A stretch of 64,000 nucleotides of DNA, from contig CBDCUP010000019.1 in NCBI GenBank assembly GCA_965222655.1, positions 186,001 through 250,000 of the forward strand, given 5' to 3'. The notes beneath the pieces are model-generated. The model was given only the letters and a program-made list of their open reading frames with translations, ran no database searches and was not told the origin of the DNA. Position 1 is the first letter of the stretch. The number at the start of each line of letters is the position of its first letter. Shown piece by piece: positions 43,969 through 52,538 of this stretch. The stretch comes from CAUZIZ01 sp965222655. GTDB lineage: Bacteria; Acidobacteriota; UBA6911; RPQK01; JAJDTT01. The position numbers were made by a program, and so were the translations under genes.

Positions 43969-45764
43969 GGACAATACAGGAGGTGTGATTCCCGGAGTGA
44001 ACGTCACTGCTACCAACACCCAATCGAGTGTTGAGTTTCCCACGGTGACCAACGACACGGGAGTCTATCGAATCGACTACCTGCAGCCGGGCCCCTACGA
44101 GCTCATGGTGTCGCTTCCGGGGTTCAAGACAGTGAAGCGAGCCGTTGCGCTGTCCACTGGTGACAGCCTGACGATTGATTTCACCATGGAAGTGGGAGAA
44201 GTCACGGAGCAGGTCACGGTGGAAGGCGGGACGCCTTTGCTGCAGTCTGCGAATGCGACCCTCAGCAACGTGATTGAGAACGAGCAGATCCAAACGCTAC
44301 CCCTGGCGCAGGGAAATCCGTCCCACCTGCTTATCATGGCACCAGGCGCGTCCAGCCCGGCAGGTGGCGGCTGGAAGTGGGACGAGCCCGGCTGGTCCAT
44401 CACCACCGGATTCTACTTCCATGGAATTCAAGGGAATGCCGTTGGCTTCACGCTGAACGGTATCAACAACAGTGGAACCCTTTCCGGTGGATCTCAGGAA
44501 GCCCAGGTCGCACCCCCTGGGGAGGCGGTCCAGGAGATCAAGATCGCCCACGACTACGATGCCAGCCGTGGACACCACAACGGAACCACCATGGACATCA
44601 CCCTGAAGTCGGGCGCCAACGACTGGCATGGGGCCCTCTTCGGCTTCTTCCGGGAGAGCTCCTGGGGCGCGAATGATTTCTTCTCCAACCGCAGCGGCTC
44701 AGACAAGCTGCCTGTCAAGTACCGGCGAATCGGGGGCTCGATCAACGGGCCTATTTTCAAGGACAAGACCTTCTTCGCCTTCACCTACGAGGACACCTTT
44801 CAGAGGACGCTCGAGTTCTATGGAGCTCGCACGCTTCCAAGTGCTGCGATGAGGGGAGGAGATTTCTCTGCCCTGCTGGCGCTGGGGTCGGAGTACCAGA
44901 TCTACGATCCCATGACGATTGCGGCAACGGGCGACGGGTTCTTCAGTCGGCAGCCCTTTCCCAACAACATCATTCCCAGCAACAGGATCCACTCCATCTC
45001 CCAGCAACTCATGAGTTTCTATCCGGAGCCCAATCTGCCGGGGGGAGCCGACGGGACATCTAACTTTCAGCCGACCACGCCGTCCCCTACCGAGTGGCTG
45101 CAGTGGCTCACCCGGGTGGATCACACCTTCGGACCCAGCAATCGGATCTTTGGCAGCTTCGCCAAGCTGGACAACTGGGCCGGGGAATGGCGGGATTACT
45201 ACGGCAACGGGGCCACCGGGTTCTTTCAGACCATCCAGCGGGAAACCTTTGGTGTGGACGATGTCTGGACCCTCAGCCCCAGCTTCCTCATGAACTTCCG
45301 CTTCGGTTACAACCGGGCGACGGATGTCAGGGTCCACAAGAGCAACGCGCAAAATCCCCAGGGAATTCCGTTCGATATCTTCTCGCTGCCCCTGGCCCCG
45401 TCTCTTCTCTCGCAGCTCGATCCGGACCAGTCGGCCCTGCCCCACGTCCAGATCGAGAACTTCAGCGGCATTCACGACGAGACCCGGAACCAGTTTCCAG
45501 CGGCGACCGTCCTGTCTAGTGAGGTCTCGTCGGACTTCAATCGGGGTAATCACAACCTCAAGTTCGGCTTCGACGCCCGGAGCAACAAACTGAACCAGAG
45601 CGACCAGCGGTGGACCCTGCCCCGCTATTCTTTTGGTAGTGATTTGGGTGCGGCTCTTTTAGAGCGAACCATTATCCTTTATTGACAATAGGTTAGCCGG
45701 GTCCGAATCGTAGCGAGTGGCGCTTTTGGGCGAGATAAGGCTTGGCGAAGGGCATAAGTCGGCT

Positions 45765-46880
45765 CTGGGGTATCCATTTAACCGGACTGAATGTAGGCTG
45801 AGGCGGTGGATCACCCTCGTGCTGGCACGCACTATCCGAGGTCCGTGGGCGAGTTCCAGGCCTGGTTCCGCACCGATGCGGACTGTCTGGACTACTTGGA
45901 GTGGCTGCGATGGCCCGCTGGCTTCGCTTGCGCGGACTGCGGCCACGATGGTGGCTGGCGGCTGGGCGATGGGCGCTTCAGGTGCTCCGGGTGCGGCGGC
46001 CGTAGTTCGGTGACTGCGGGCACGATCTTTGACCGGACGCGCACGCCGCTCACGGTATGGTTCAATGCCTGCTGGCTGTTCGCCACGGGCAAAGACGGGA
46101 TCTCGGCGCTGAGCCTGAAGCGGACGCTCGAGATCGGCTCCTACCAGACCGCGTGGGCCATGCTGCATCGGCTGCGGTCGGTGCTGGTGCGCCGGGGCCG
46201 CGACCGACTAGCCGGCATGGTGGAGGTGGATGAGACCTACATCGGCGGTGAGCAGCCGGGGCTGGCAGGTGGCCGGGCCAGGGGCAAGAAGGTGCTGACC
46301 GGCATCGCGGTGGAGGTCCGGGAGCCGAAAGGGCTTGGCCGCTGCCGCATGCTGCCGCTGGCTGATGCGTCGGCCGCGTCGCTGCACCCGTTCGTGACAG
46401 ATCACGTTGAGCCGGGCGCGACGGTCTTCACCGACGGCTGGCAGGGTTACCACGGTCTGGAGAAGCTCGGCTACGTCCATGCTCGACGCAGCCAGCGGGC
46501 GGCCCGGGCCCGCGGGGAGGATACCGGCGAGCTACTGCCCGCGGTGCACCGTGTCGCCTCACTGGCCAAGCGGTGGCTGCTGGGCACCCACCAAGGATCG
46601 GTGGAGCCCGCCCACCTGGCCAGCTACCTGGATGAGTTCGTGTTCCGCTTCAACCGCCGACGCTCCCGAAGCCGCGGGATGGTCTTCTACCGGGTGCTCG
46701 AACTCGCCGCTGCCCACGAGCCGCTACGCTACCAGGACCTTATCGCCACCAAGCGGCCCCGGGCGGTGTCGCCCACGCCGCCCCAGGCGCGCGGGCACCC
46801 GCCGAGCCTGGATCGCCCTCCAGCGAACCGCCCCTGGAGAACTGCCGGCCCGGATGGGTCCGGTTAAATGGATACCCCAG
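45765..46880 (+). mobile_element. IS1595-family element nested in the ISKra4-type element
   Basis: The ends CTGGGGTATCCATTTAACCG (left) and the inverse of TTAAATGGATACCCCAG (right) agree over the outer ~23 bp. The target duplication is AAGTCGGCT (45756-45764 and 46881-46889), read as 9 bp; IS1595 elements normally make 8, so one base of the border is ambiguous. It is inserted in the non-coding left end of the host element, leaving the DruA-like and transposase genes intact. Confidence 0.88.
45806..46867 (+). CDS. IS1595-family (ISXO2-like) transposase
   Basis: 353 residues. The N-terminal zinc ribbon is seen as CADCGHDGG and CSGCGGRSS. The DDE core has VEVDETYIGGEQPG (D), VFTDGWQGYHGLEK (D) and a C-terminal acidic residue in YLDEFVFRFNRR. 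The sequence is very GC-rich at third positions compared with the nearby receptor genes, which suggests recent transfer from a high-GC host (inference by eye). It is complete. Confidence 0.92.
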   Translation: MDHPRAGTHYPRSVGEFQAWFRTDADCLDYLEWLRWPAGFACADCGHDGGWRLGDGRFRCSGCGGRSSVTAGTIFDRTRTPLTVWFNACWLFATGKDGISALSLKRTLEIGSYQTAWAMLHRLRSVLVRRGRDRLAGMVEVDETYIGGEQPGLAGGRARGKKVLTGIAVEVREPKGLGRCRMLPLADASAASLHPFVTDHVEPGATVFTDGWQGYHGLEKLGYVHARRSQRAARARGEDTGELLPAVHRVASLAKRWLLGTHQGSVEPAHLASYLDEFVFRFNRRRSRSRGMVFYRVLELAAAHEPLRYQDLIATKRPRAVSPTPPQARGHPPSLDRPPANRPWRTAGPDGSG

Positions 46881-47040
46881 AAGTCGGCTAAAACGCGTCG
46901 GATTGCGGTGCGCTCGGATAGCCGCCGGGCCGGGCCTGAGACTCTGCCCGCTGTGAGTCGGTGGAATCCCGGTGCGATGAAAAATTGAAAGAGGGAAAAA
47001 AGCACTGGACATTTGTGCGTCGGTTTGCTAGCGTAGGTTT

Positions 47041-47943
47041 GTGGCAGAGGGTGTGGAGAGCAAAGCGCCGCGATTCCTAGGTCATGAGGTGGGCAAAGCG
47101 GAGCAGGCCCTGATCCGGGAGATCGTGGGGACGTGTGGGGGTCTGAGCCGGATGGAACTGGCCGCCACCGTGTGCGAGTTGCTGGGGTGGAAGCGCCGCA
47201 CGGGGTCGCTGAAAGCGCGGGAGTGCCGGGAGTTTCTGGAGAAGCTGGAGAGCCAGGGGGGGCTGGTGTTGCCCCCCAAGCGGCTGGGGCGGCCGCCGGG
47301 GAAAGCGACCGGGGTACCGGTGACGGCGCGGGGAGAGCCGGGTCCCCGGCTGGTGGGCACGGCCCGGGACCTGGGCGAGATTCAGCTGCAGCCGGTTCGG
47401 ACGCCGGAGCAACGAGGGCTGTTCCGGGAGCTGGTGGGGCGCTACCACTATCTAGGCCACCGGGTGCCGTTCGGGGCGCATCTGCGCTACCTGGTCTACG
47501 CCTCGGAGCCGGCGGGGCGGGTGGTGGCCTGCGTGCAGTTTTCGAGCGCGGCCTGGCGGATTGCGGCGCGCGACCGCTGGATCGGATGGGAGGCGGAGGC
47601 GCGGACGCGCCAGCTGGTGCACGTGGTCTCGAACAGTCGCTATTTAGTGTTGCCCTGGGTCCAGGTCAAGAACCTGGCGAGCCGGATCTTATCGCGGGCC
47701 GTGCGGCAGCTGGCGCTGGACTGGCCCCGGAGCTACGGGGTCGAGGTGTTTTTGGTGGAGACGTTGGTGGATCCGGAGCGCTACCGGGGCAGCTGCTATC
47801 GGGGGGCGAACTGGATCGAGCTGGGGAGCACGCGGGGCGGGAAGCGAGAGGATCGGCTGGCGCGGAGCGAGGCGGCAGCGCCGAAACGGGTGCTGGTGTA
47901 TCCGCTGGTGGCGGAGGCGGCCCGACGCTTGCGGGAGGGCTAG
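47041..47943 (+). CDS. Stand-alone DUF4338 (DruA-like) protein of a transposon
   Basis: 300 residues, GTG start. The same fold as the N-terminal half of the 16-2178 fusion: ARDRWIGWEAEARTRQ, VKNLASRILSRAVRQL, VETLVDPERYRG, SCYRGANWIELGSTRG. A winged-helix-like N-terminal part (MELAATVCELLGW) may bind DNA. It lies inside the ISKra4 element, between its terminal repeats, and ends 3 bp before the transposase start, so both are co-expressed. Automatic pipelines would call this DruA of the Druantia phage-defence system, but none of the other Druantia genes is here. The biochemical function of the domain is unknown; an accessory role in transposition is inference. Confidence 0.88.
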   Translation: MAEGVESKAPRFLGHEVGKAEQALIREIVGTCGGLSRMELAATVCELLGWKRRTGSLKARECREFLEKLESQGGLVLPPKRLGRPPGKATGVPVTARGEPGPRLVGTARDLGEIQLQPVRTPEQRGLFRELVGRYHYLGHRVPFGAHLRYLVYASEPAGRVVACVQFSSAAWRIAARDRWIGWEAEARTRQLVHVVSNSRYLVLPWVQVKNLASRILSRAVRQLALDWPRSYGVEVFLVETLVDPERYRGSCYRGANWIELGSTRGGKREDRLARSEAAAPKRVLVYPLVAEAARRLREG

Positions 47944-47946
47944 AAG

Positions 47947-49503
47947 TTGCGAGCGGTAGCCGCCCAGTTACAGCCCGAGGATGAGTTCGCGGCGGCGCGG
48001 GAGCAGTTTGCCCAGATGGAGGCCTTTCTGATGTCCGACGAGGCCCATAGGAAGACGCACAGCGAGTTGGAGCGAGAGCTGGAGCAGCAGGGGCGGGAGC
48101 TGCTGCGACGGTTCTACCAGGCGCACCTGGAGCTGCGGGCTCCGGGTGAAGCGGCCGCTGCGGTGCGGGATTCGGAAGGGCAGGTGCGGCAACAGCGCCG
48201 GCGGCAGCAACGGGGGCTGGAAACGGTCTTTGGAGAGGTTCGGGTGGAGCGGCTCGGCTACGGGGGAGAGGGGCTCCAGAGCCTGCACCCACTGGATGCG
48301 GATCTGAACCTCCCGCCGGAGTTGTACTCGCACCAGGTGCGGCGGCGGGCGGCGGAGGAAGCCGCCGAGGGGTCGTTCGACAAAGTCGTGGAGGCGCTGT
48401 CGAAAACCACGGGGGCGCAGGTGGGCAAGCGTCAGGTGGAGGAGCTAGTGGGCCGTGCCGCCCAGGACTTCGATGCCTTCTATCAGGAGCGACAAGCGGG
48501 AGCGTTGGCTCCGAGCGAGTCGGGGTCGATCTTGGCGATCTCGGTGGACGGCAAAGGAGTGGTGCTGCGTCGTGAGGATCTGCGGGAGGCGACGCGGCAG
48601 CGGGCGGAAGCGAGCGAGCACAAGTTGCAGAAGCGGTTGAGCAAGGGCGAAAAGCGCCACGCCAAGCGGATGGCAACGGTCGCGGCGGTGTACACCCTCG
48701 CGCCTCAGGTGCGGCGGCCGGAGGAGGTGATGCGGGTCCTGGCCCCGCAGCCGCAGCGGGAGGAAGGGAAGCGACCGCGGCCCCAGCACAAACGGCTGTG
48801 GGCGAGCTTGGAGAAGCGTCCCGAAGAGGTCATCGAGCAAGCCCTCGGAGAAGCCCGCTCGCGGGATCCCACGGGGCGCAAGAGTTGGGTGGTGCTGGTC
48901 GACGGCCATCGGAGTCAGCTGAAGACGCTGCTGCGGTGTTTGCACCGATCCGCCAGGGCGGCGCCCACGATCGTGCTGGACTTCATCCACGTGAGCGAGT
49001 ACGTGTGGAAGGCCGGCATGGCTCTGCACGGGGAAGTCAACCCGAAGCTGGAGGGCTGGGTGGGCGAGCACCTACTGAGTATTCTGCGCGGGCGCAGTGG
49101 CTATGTGGCGGGCGGAATCCGTCGCAGTGCGACCCGTCGGGGCCTGGCGGGCAAGGCGCGCGAAGCGGTGGATCGCTGCGCCAACTATCTGCTCAAAAAT
49201 GCGGAGTATCTGAAGTATGACACCTATCTGGCGAGGGGGTTCCCGATTGCCACCGGTGTCATCGAGGGGGCCTGCCGTTACCTGGTCAAAGATCGGATGG
49301 AGGTGACCGGGGCGCGCTGGTCTCTGGCGGGGGCTGAGGCGGTCTTACGCCTGCGTGCGCTGCAGGCCAGCGGAGACTTCGACGCCTATTGGCGCTTTCA
49401 CGAGCGGCAGGAGTCGCTCAGAAACCATGCCGCGCGCTACGCGGACGGCGAGCTGGTCCCTGTGCGCGGCCCCACGCGCTCTCACCTGAAGCGGGTGAAG
49501 TAA
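47947..49503 (+). CDS. ISKra4-family transposase
   Basis: 518 residues from TTG 47947 (ATG 48016 is possible). Features: a helical N-terminal region, then FGEVRVERLGYGGEGLQSLH and LNLPPELYSHQVRRRAAEEA, a DDE core ILAISVDGKGVVLRREDL (D), IVLDFIHVSEYVWKAG (D) and ATGVIEGACRYLVKDRMEVT (E), and a final RWSLAGAEAVLRLRAL. This order is typical of the ISKra4 family. It should move the element and, through its neighbour, depends on or tolerates the DruA-like protein. Full length. Confidence 0.92.
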   Translation: MRAVAAQLQPEDEFAAAREQFAQMEAFLMSDEAHRKTHSELERELEQQGRELLRRFYQAHLELRAPGEAAAAVRDSEGQVRQQRRRQQRGLETVFGEVRVERLGYGGEGLQSLHPLDADLNLPPELYSHQVRRRAAEEAAEGSFDKVVEALSKTTGAQVGKRQVEELVGRAAQDFDAFYQERQAGALAPSESGSILAISVDGKGVVLRREDLREATRQRAEASEHKLQKRLSKGEKRHAKRMATVAAVYTLAPQVRRPEEVMRVLAPQPQREEGKRPRPQHKRLWASLEKRPEEVIEQALGEARSRDPTGRKSWVVLVDGHRSQLKTLLRCLHRSARAAPTIVLDFIHVSEYVWKAGMALHGEVNPKLEGWVGEHLLSILRGRSGYVAGGIRRSATRRGLAGKAREAVDRCANYLLKNAEYLKYDTYLARGFPIATGVIEGACRYLVKDRMEVTGARWSLAGAEAVLRLRALQASGDFDAYWRFHERQESLRNHAARYADGELVPVRGPTRSHLKRVK

Positions 49504-51377
49504 GAAGATCCAGAAGTCCAATCGGTCGGTCTTCCGTGTCAGATTGTTCTGCCCCACCCAACTACCCAACCCCAAAATGCCTTCGCCGCTCCCATAGTAA
49601 GAGAGGTCCATCTTGCGTTCGACGGCACCAGAATCGCCTGTTCTAAAAGAGCCGCACCCTAGTGATTTCACGAAGGGCCCCCTCAACACCTCACCCAGTG
49701 CCCAGGGACAGGGGTTTGCTGCCTTTCTGTTGGGTCAGCCCTCTGGAGGCGACATCGCCAGGAATGACAACTACGCGTCGAACCAAAACTACTACGGTGC
49801 CTTTGTCCAGGACAACTGGCGGGTAACGCCTCGTCTGACTCTGAACCTGGGTGTCCGCTGGGAATACTTCACTCCGATGACGGAGCGCTTCAACCGGAGC
49901 GTGGGCGGATTCGACTTCAACGCGGCTAGCCCCATCGCGGCTGCTGCCCAGGCGGCCTACGCCCAGAATCCCGTTCCTGGAATAGCTCAGCTGGATGTCA
50001 ACGGCGGCATTCTGTACGCTGGAGTCGGCAGCTCGCCCCGGGAACTGTACGATGCTCCCGCCAATCTGTTCGCTCCCCGCGCTGGCTTCGCCTACCGGTT
50101 TGGCGAGGAGACGGTCCTCCGCGGAGGATACGGTCTCTTTCATCAGCCCATCGGGATCCTCGCGAACAGACTCTTACCGATCCTGACCGGATTCAGCCAG
50201 ACCACGGACCTGGTCCCGACCTTCGACAACGGACTCACCTTCGTGGCCGACTTTACCGACCCATTCCCCGATGGAATCCGTTCTCCCATCGGTAACTCCC
50301 AGGGTTTGGCCACCAACCTGGGACAGGGCGTCCGCTTCTTCAACCAGAGGGACCTGAGGGTGCCCTACAACCAGCGCTGGTCGCTGACGATTCAGCATAT
50401 GTTGCCGGGGAATACCATGGTGGAGATCGGCTATGTGGGAACGCTAGGTACCCGCATTATGGGAAGTCGGAATCTGAACGTTCTGCCCGGAGTGTTCCAG
50501 AGCACCTCGAACGCCCGGAATCAGGCGAACGCCGACTTTCTGGCGCAGCAGTTCAGCAATCCCTTTGCGGGGCTGCTCCCAGGAACGGGATTGAACACGT
50601 CTACCATCAGCCGCGACCAGTTGCTGCGACCCTACCCCCACTTTACGGGGGTGACGTTGGGCCAGACCAACCAGGGCTACTCCAACTATCATGGTATGGA
50701 GACGCGCCTCGAAAAACGCCTCTCTAACGGCCACGCCTTCATGATTGGCTACACCTATTCCAGGTTCAACGAGGCCACGCAGTTTCTCAATTCCAGCGAT
50801 CCTCTTCCCTACGAGGTGATTGCCCGAGCGGATCGGCCCCATAACTTCAAGTGGTTGAATACCTACGAGTTCCCCTGGGGCCGGACTCACCCGGCGGGCG
50901 GCTGGCAGATCACGTCTGTGTGGCAGCTCCAGAGCGGATTCCCGATGAATTGGGGCGATGTCTTCACCACTTCGGGTTTCAGCCCAGACAATCTGAGCAT
51001 CAGCAACCCGACGGTAGACAAGTGGTTCAACACCGAGGCCGGATTCGTACGGGATCCCAGCCAGGCACCGGAGAGCACTCACTTGCGGACCTTTCCGCTT
51101 CGCTTCAACGAGCTCCGCTCTGCCTGGATCAATTTCTGGGACATCAGCCTCATCAAGGACACACACCTTGGCGACGTCCACAAGATCCGTTTCCAGACTC
51201 AGTTGCTGAACGCCTTCAACCAGACCAGTTTCGCTGCCGCGAACACCAATCCGACCAGCGGAAGCTTCGGAGTGGTGGGTTCGGACGCAGTCTGGCCCCG
51301 GCGAGTCCAGTTCTCCGTCCAGTGGATCTTCTAGTCTGATGAGGCTGTCCGAGACAGCTTGTTACTAACTTGCTTCC

Positions 51378-51412
51378 AAAGGGGCGGGAGACCATCTCCC
51401 GCTCCTTTTTTG
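51378..51412 (+). terminator. Rho-independent terminator after TonB receptor 2
   Basis: AAAGGGGCGGGAGA, loop CCA, TCTCCCGCTCCTTTTTTG: a stem with a T6 tract 44 bp after the stop. It is the counterpart of the structure at 37387-37423, with a single change in the descending arm. The following 51413-51656 contains a GTAGCTTTGGCCTCCAGGCC repeat and no gene. Confidence 0.85.
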
Positions 51413-51656
51413 ATTGCTTCCGACCTGAAACTTGGACGTAGCTTTGGCCTCCAGGCCGAAGTCCTATTCTGCGCTGAATTGCCAGTAGCATGAGGCCAAG
51501 CCCGGCAGAGCCGCGAACGACTTGAACTGTGTGCAAGATGGGGCCAAGTTCCGAGGAGAGAGCCGGACAACAGCACGATCTAGCCCCAAAGTTCCGCCCG
51601 AATGGGCCAGTGCCAAGTCAGGGCGCTTGCCTTGAGCAGGCTCCTAGCGGAGCAAT

Positions 51657-52088
51657 TTACGCGGCCACAGGATTGGACCACTTCAGGCCCGGGAACCGGG
51701 CAAAATCCGAGTCAGCACTACAGAGGGTCAAGCCGTGCTCGATCGCTAGTGCGGCAAGATGAGCGTCGGGCACCAGATTTGCCGTAGCCTGAGATTCAAT
51801 CAGCAGTTTTCCCAGCAGCCTCGCATGTTCTCCCGTCGGCTCGGGAATCCACACCCTCGGGTGATCGAGCCACTCCGCAAGTTGCCCCCAGGCATTCTGC
51901 ATTGACAGGGGTTGCTCAAAGACTCGTGGATTGGTTGACAGCCGTAGGAAGGCTAGTGCCGAGGCCCAGGGAAGTCCAAGGCGCCCCGGAGAGTCGAGGG
52001 TTTCCTGCAGCCAGGAAAAGGCGCGAGCATGCTGTGGAAAATCAGAGAACTTGGCGTAGATGAGGAGGTTGGCGTCGACCAGGATCAC
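51657..52088 (-). CDS. vapC: PIN-domain toxin VapC
   Basis: 143 residues. A PIN ribonuclease fold with the acidic set MILVDANLLIYA (Asp), a central glutamate/aspartate region, VPDAHLAALAIEHG (Asp) and LCSADSDFARFPG (Asp). It is expected to cleave RNA (tRNA or rRNA) when free. It is co-translated with the antitoxin: its ATG overlaps the antitoxin stop (ATGA, 52085-52088). It is located between receptor 2 and the TPR fragment, where the tandem duplication is broken, so it was probably acquired there. Confidence 0.9.
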   Translation of the reverse strand: MILVDANLLIYAKFSDFPQHARAFSWLQETLDSPGRLGLPWASALAFLRLSTNPRVFEQPLSMQNAWGQLAEWLDHPRVWIPEPTGEHARLLGKLLIESQATANLVPDAHLAALAIEHGLTLCSADSDFARFPGLKWSNPVAA

Positions 52089-52327
52089 CGGAATGTATCA
52101 CCCTCGACCTCAGCGAGGACCTGGTTGATGTTGTCCAGGTCGGTCCTTCTTGGACGGCCTTTCACCGGACGTAACGTGTAGCGACTGGGCGGATCCGACC
52201 CGGCGCCCTCTAGATGTTCCAGGCCCGCCCGTAGCGCTTGATTTACGAGTTCCTTGAAGGGACGCTCTTTCTTGAGCCTTTCCAGGCGTGATGCTACGTC
52301 ATCGTCTAGAGTGATTGTGGTGCGCAT
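52085..52327 (-). CDS. vapB: Ribbon-helix-helix antitoxin VapB
   Basis: 80 residues. The N-terminal ribbon-helix-helix MRTTITLDDDVASRLERLKK binds DNA. The C-terminal acidic tail (TDLDNINQVLAEVEGDTF) should wrap and block the toxin. It overlaps vapC by 4 bp. The ATG lies only 6 bp from a good -10 box, so the mRNA is nearly leaderless. It would repress its own promoter as part of the VapBC complex (family knowledge). Confidence 0.88.
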   Translation of the reverse strand: MRTTITLDDDVASRLERLKKERPFKELVNQALRAGLEHLEGAGSDPPSRYTLRPVKGRPRRTDLDNINQVLAEVEGDTFR

Positions 52328-52333
52328 ACATCA

Positions 52334-52363
52334 AGTATAGGGCATCACGATGTCCCCCGACAA
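52334..52363 (-). promoter_or_regulatory. vapBC promoter
   Basis: On the minus strand TTGTCG (52363-52358), 18-bp spacer, TATACT (52339-52334), then 6 bp to the vapB ATG. This is close to sigma70 consensus and would give an almost leaderless transcript. An operator for VapBC is expected to overlap it. Confidence 0.55.
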
Positions 52364-52391
52364 CATCTTTGACAGGAGTCGAGGTATCCCA

Positions 52392-52523
52392 GTTGCTGCC
52401 CATTTCAAGCTCGCCCAGATCTACGCCAGAATGGGAGAGGCCGAGAAGGCCAAGCAGCGCTACCAGCAGCTCAGGTCGGAGTACTCGACCCATTTGAGGA
52501 AGGTCACTTTCCGGATTCCGTGA
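52392..52523 (+). pseudogene. C-terminal TPR fragment, duplicate of the 39987 gene
   Basis: 43 codons (VAAHFKLAQIYARMGEAEKA...STHLRKVTFRIP) nearly identical to the end of the TPR protein at 39987-41237, with its stop. The following 20 bp (GGATTTCTCATCGCC) are the start of the hairpin element, as after the intact gene. It is what remains of a second TPR gene from the tandem duplication. No start codon or signal peptide. Confidence 0.85.
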
Positions 52524-52538
52524 CGGGCTTCGGATTTC

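Larger units (their letters stand above)
45646..49659 (+). mobile_element. ISKra4-type element carrying a DruA-like gene
   Basis: The terminal repeats GGGTGCGGCTCTTTTAGA are perfect over 18 bp at both ends (inverted). The target duplication is TAGTGATTT (9 bp, 45637-45645 and 49660-49668). The element is 4014 bp, of which 1116 bp is a nested IS1595 element. Without it and its target copy the element would be about 2.89 kb, encoding a DUF4338 protein and an ISKra4-family transposase three bases apart. It sits in the barrel part of receptor 2. Confidence 0.92.
42404..51334 (+). pseudogene. Oar-type TonB-dependent receptor 2, interrupted by IS4 and by an ISKra4 element
   Basis: Pieces: 42404-42516, IS4 (42517-43968), 43978-45645, ISKra4-type element (45646-49659), 49669-51334. 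Joined, they give exactly 3447 nt, 1148 codons plus stop, with no other lesion. The signal peptide is MRKSLLLFVCLLAALVAV, then a CarboxypepD_reg domain (VNVTATNTQSSVEF), plug (EQIQTLPLAQGNPSHLLIMA), and barrel ending PRRVQFSVQWIF. Because the remaining frame is perfect, the insertions look recent, and precise excision would restore a full receptor. It is a tandem paralogue of the gene at 32168. A GGAGG site lies before ATG 42404. Confidence 0.9.

Noticed and set aside
47041..47943. DruA-like gene as evidence for a Druantia anti-phage system
   Set aside because: None of the other Druantia components is nearby; the gene lies within the terminal repeats of an ISKra4-type element together with its transposase.
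16..49503. Composite transposon bounded by the two DUF4338 elements
   Set aside because: The transposases are of different families and the visible ends differ, so they cannot move the region together.
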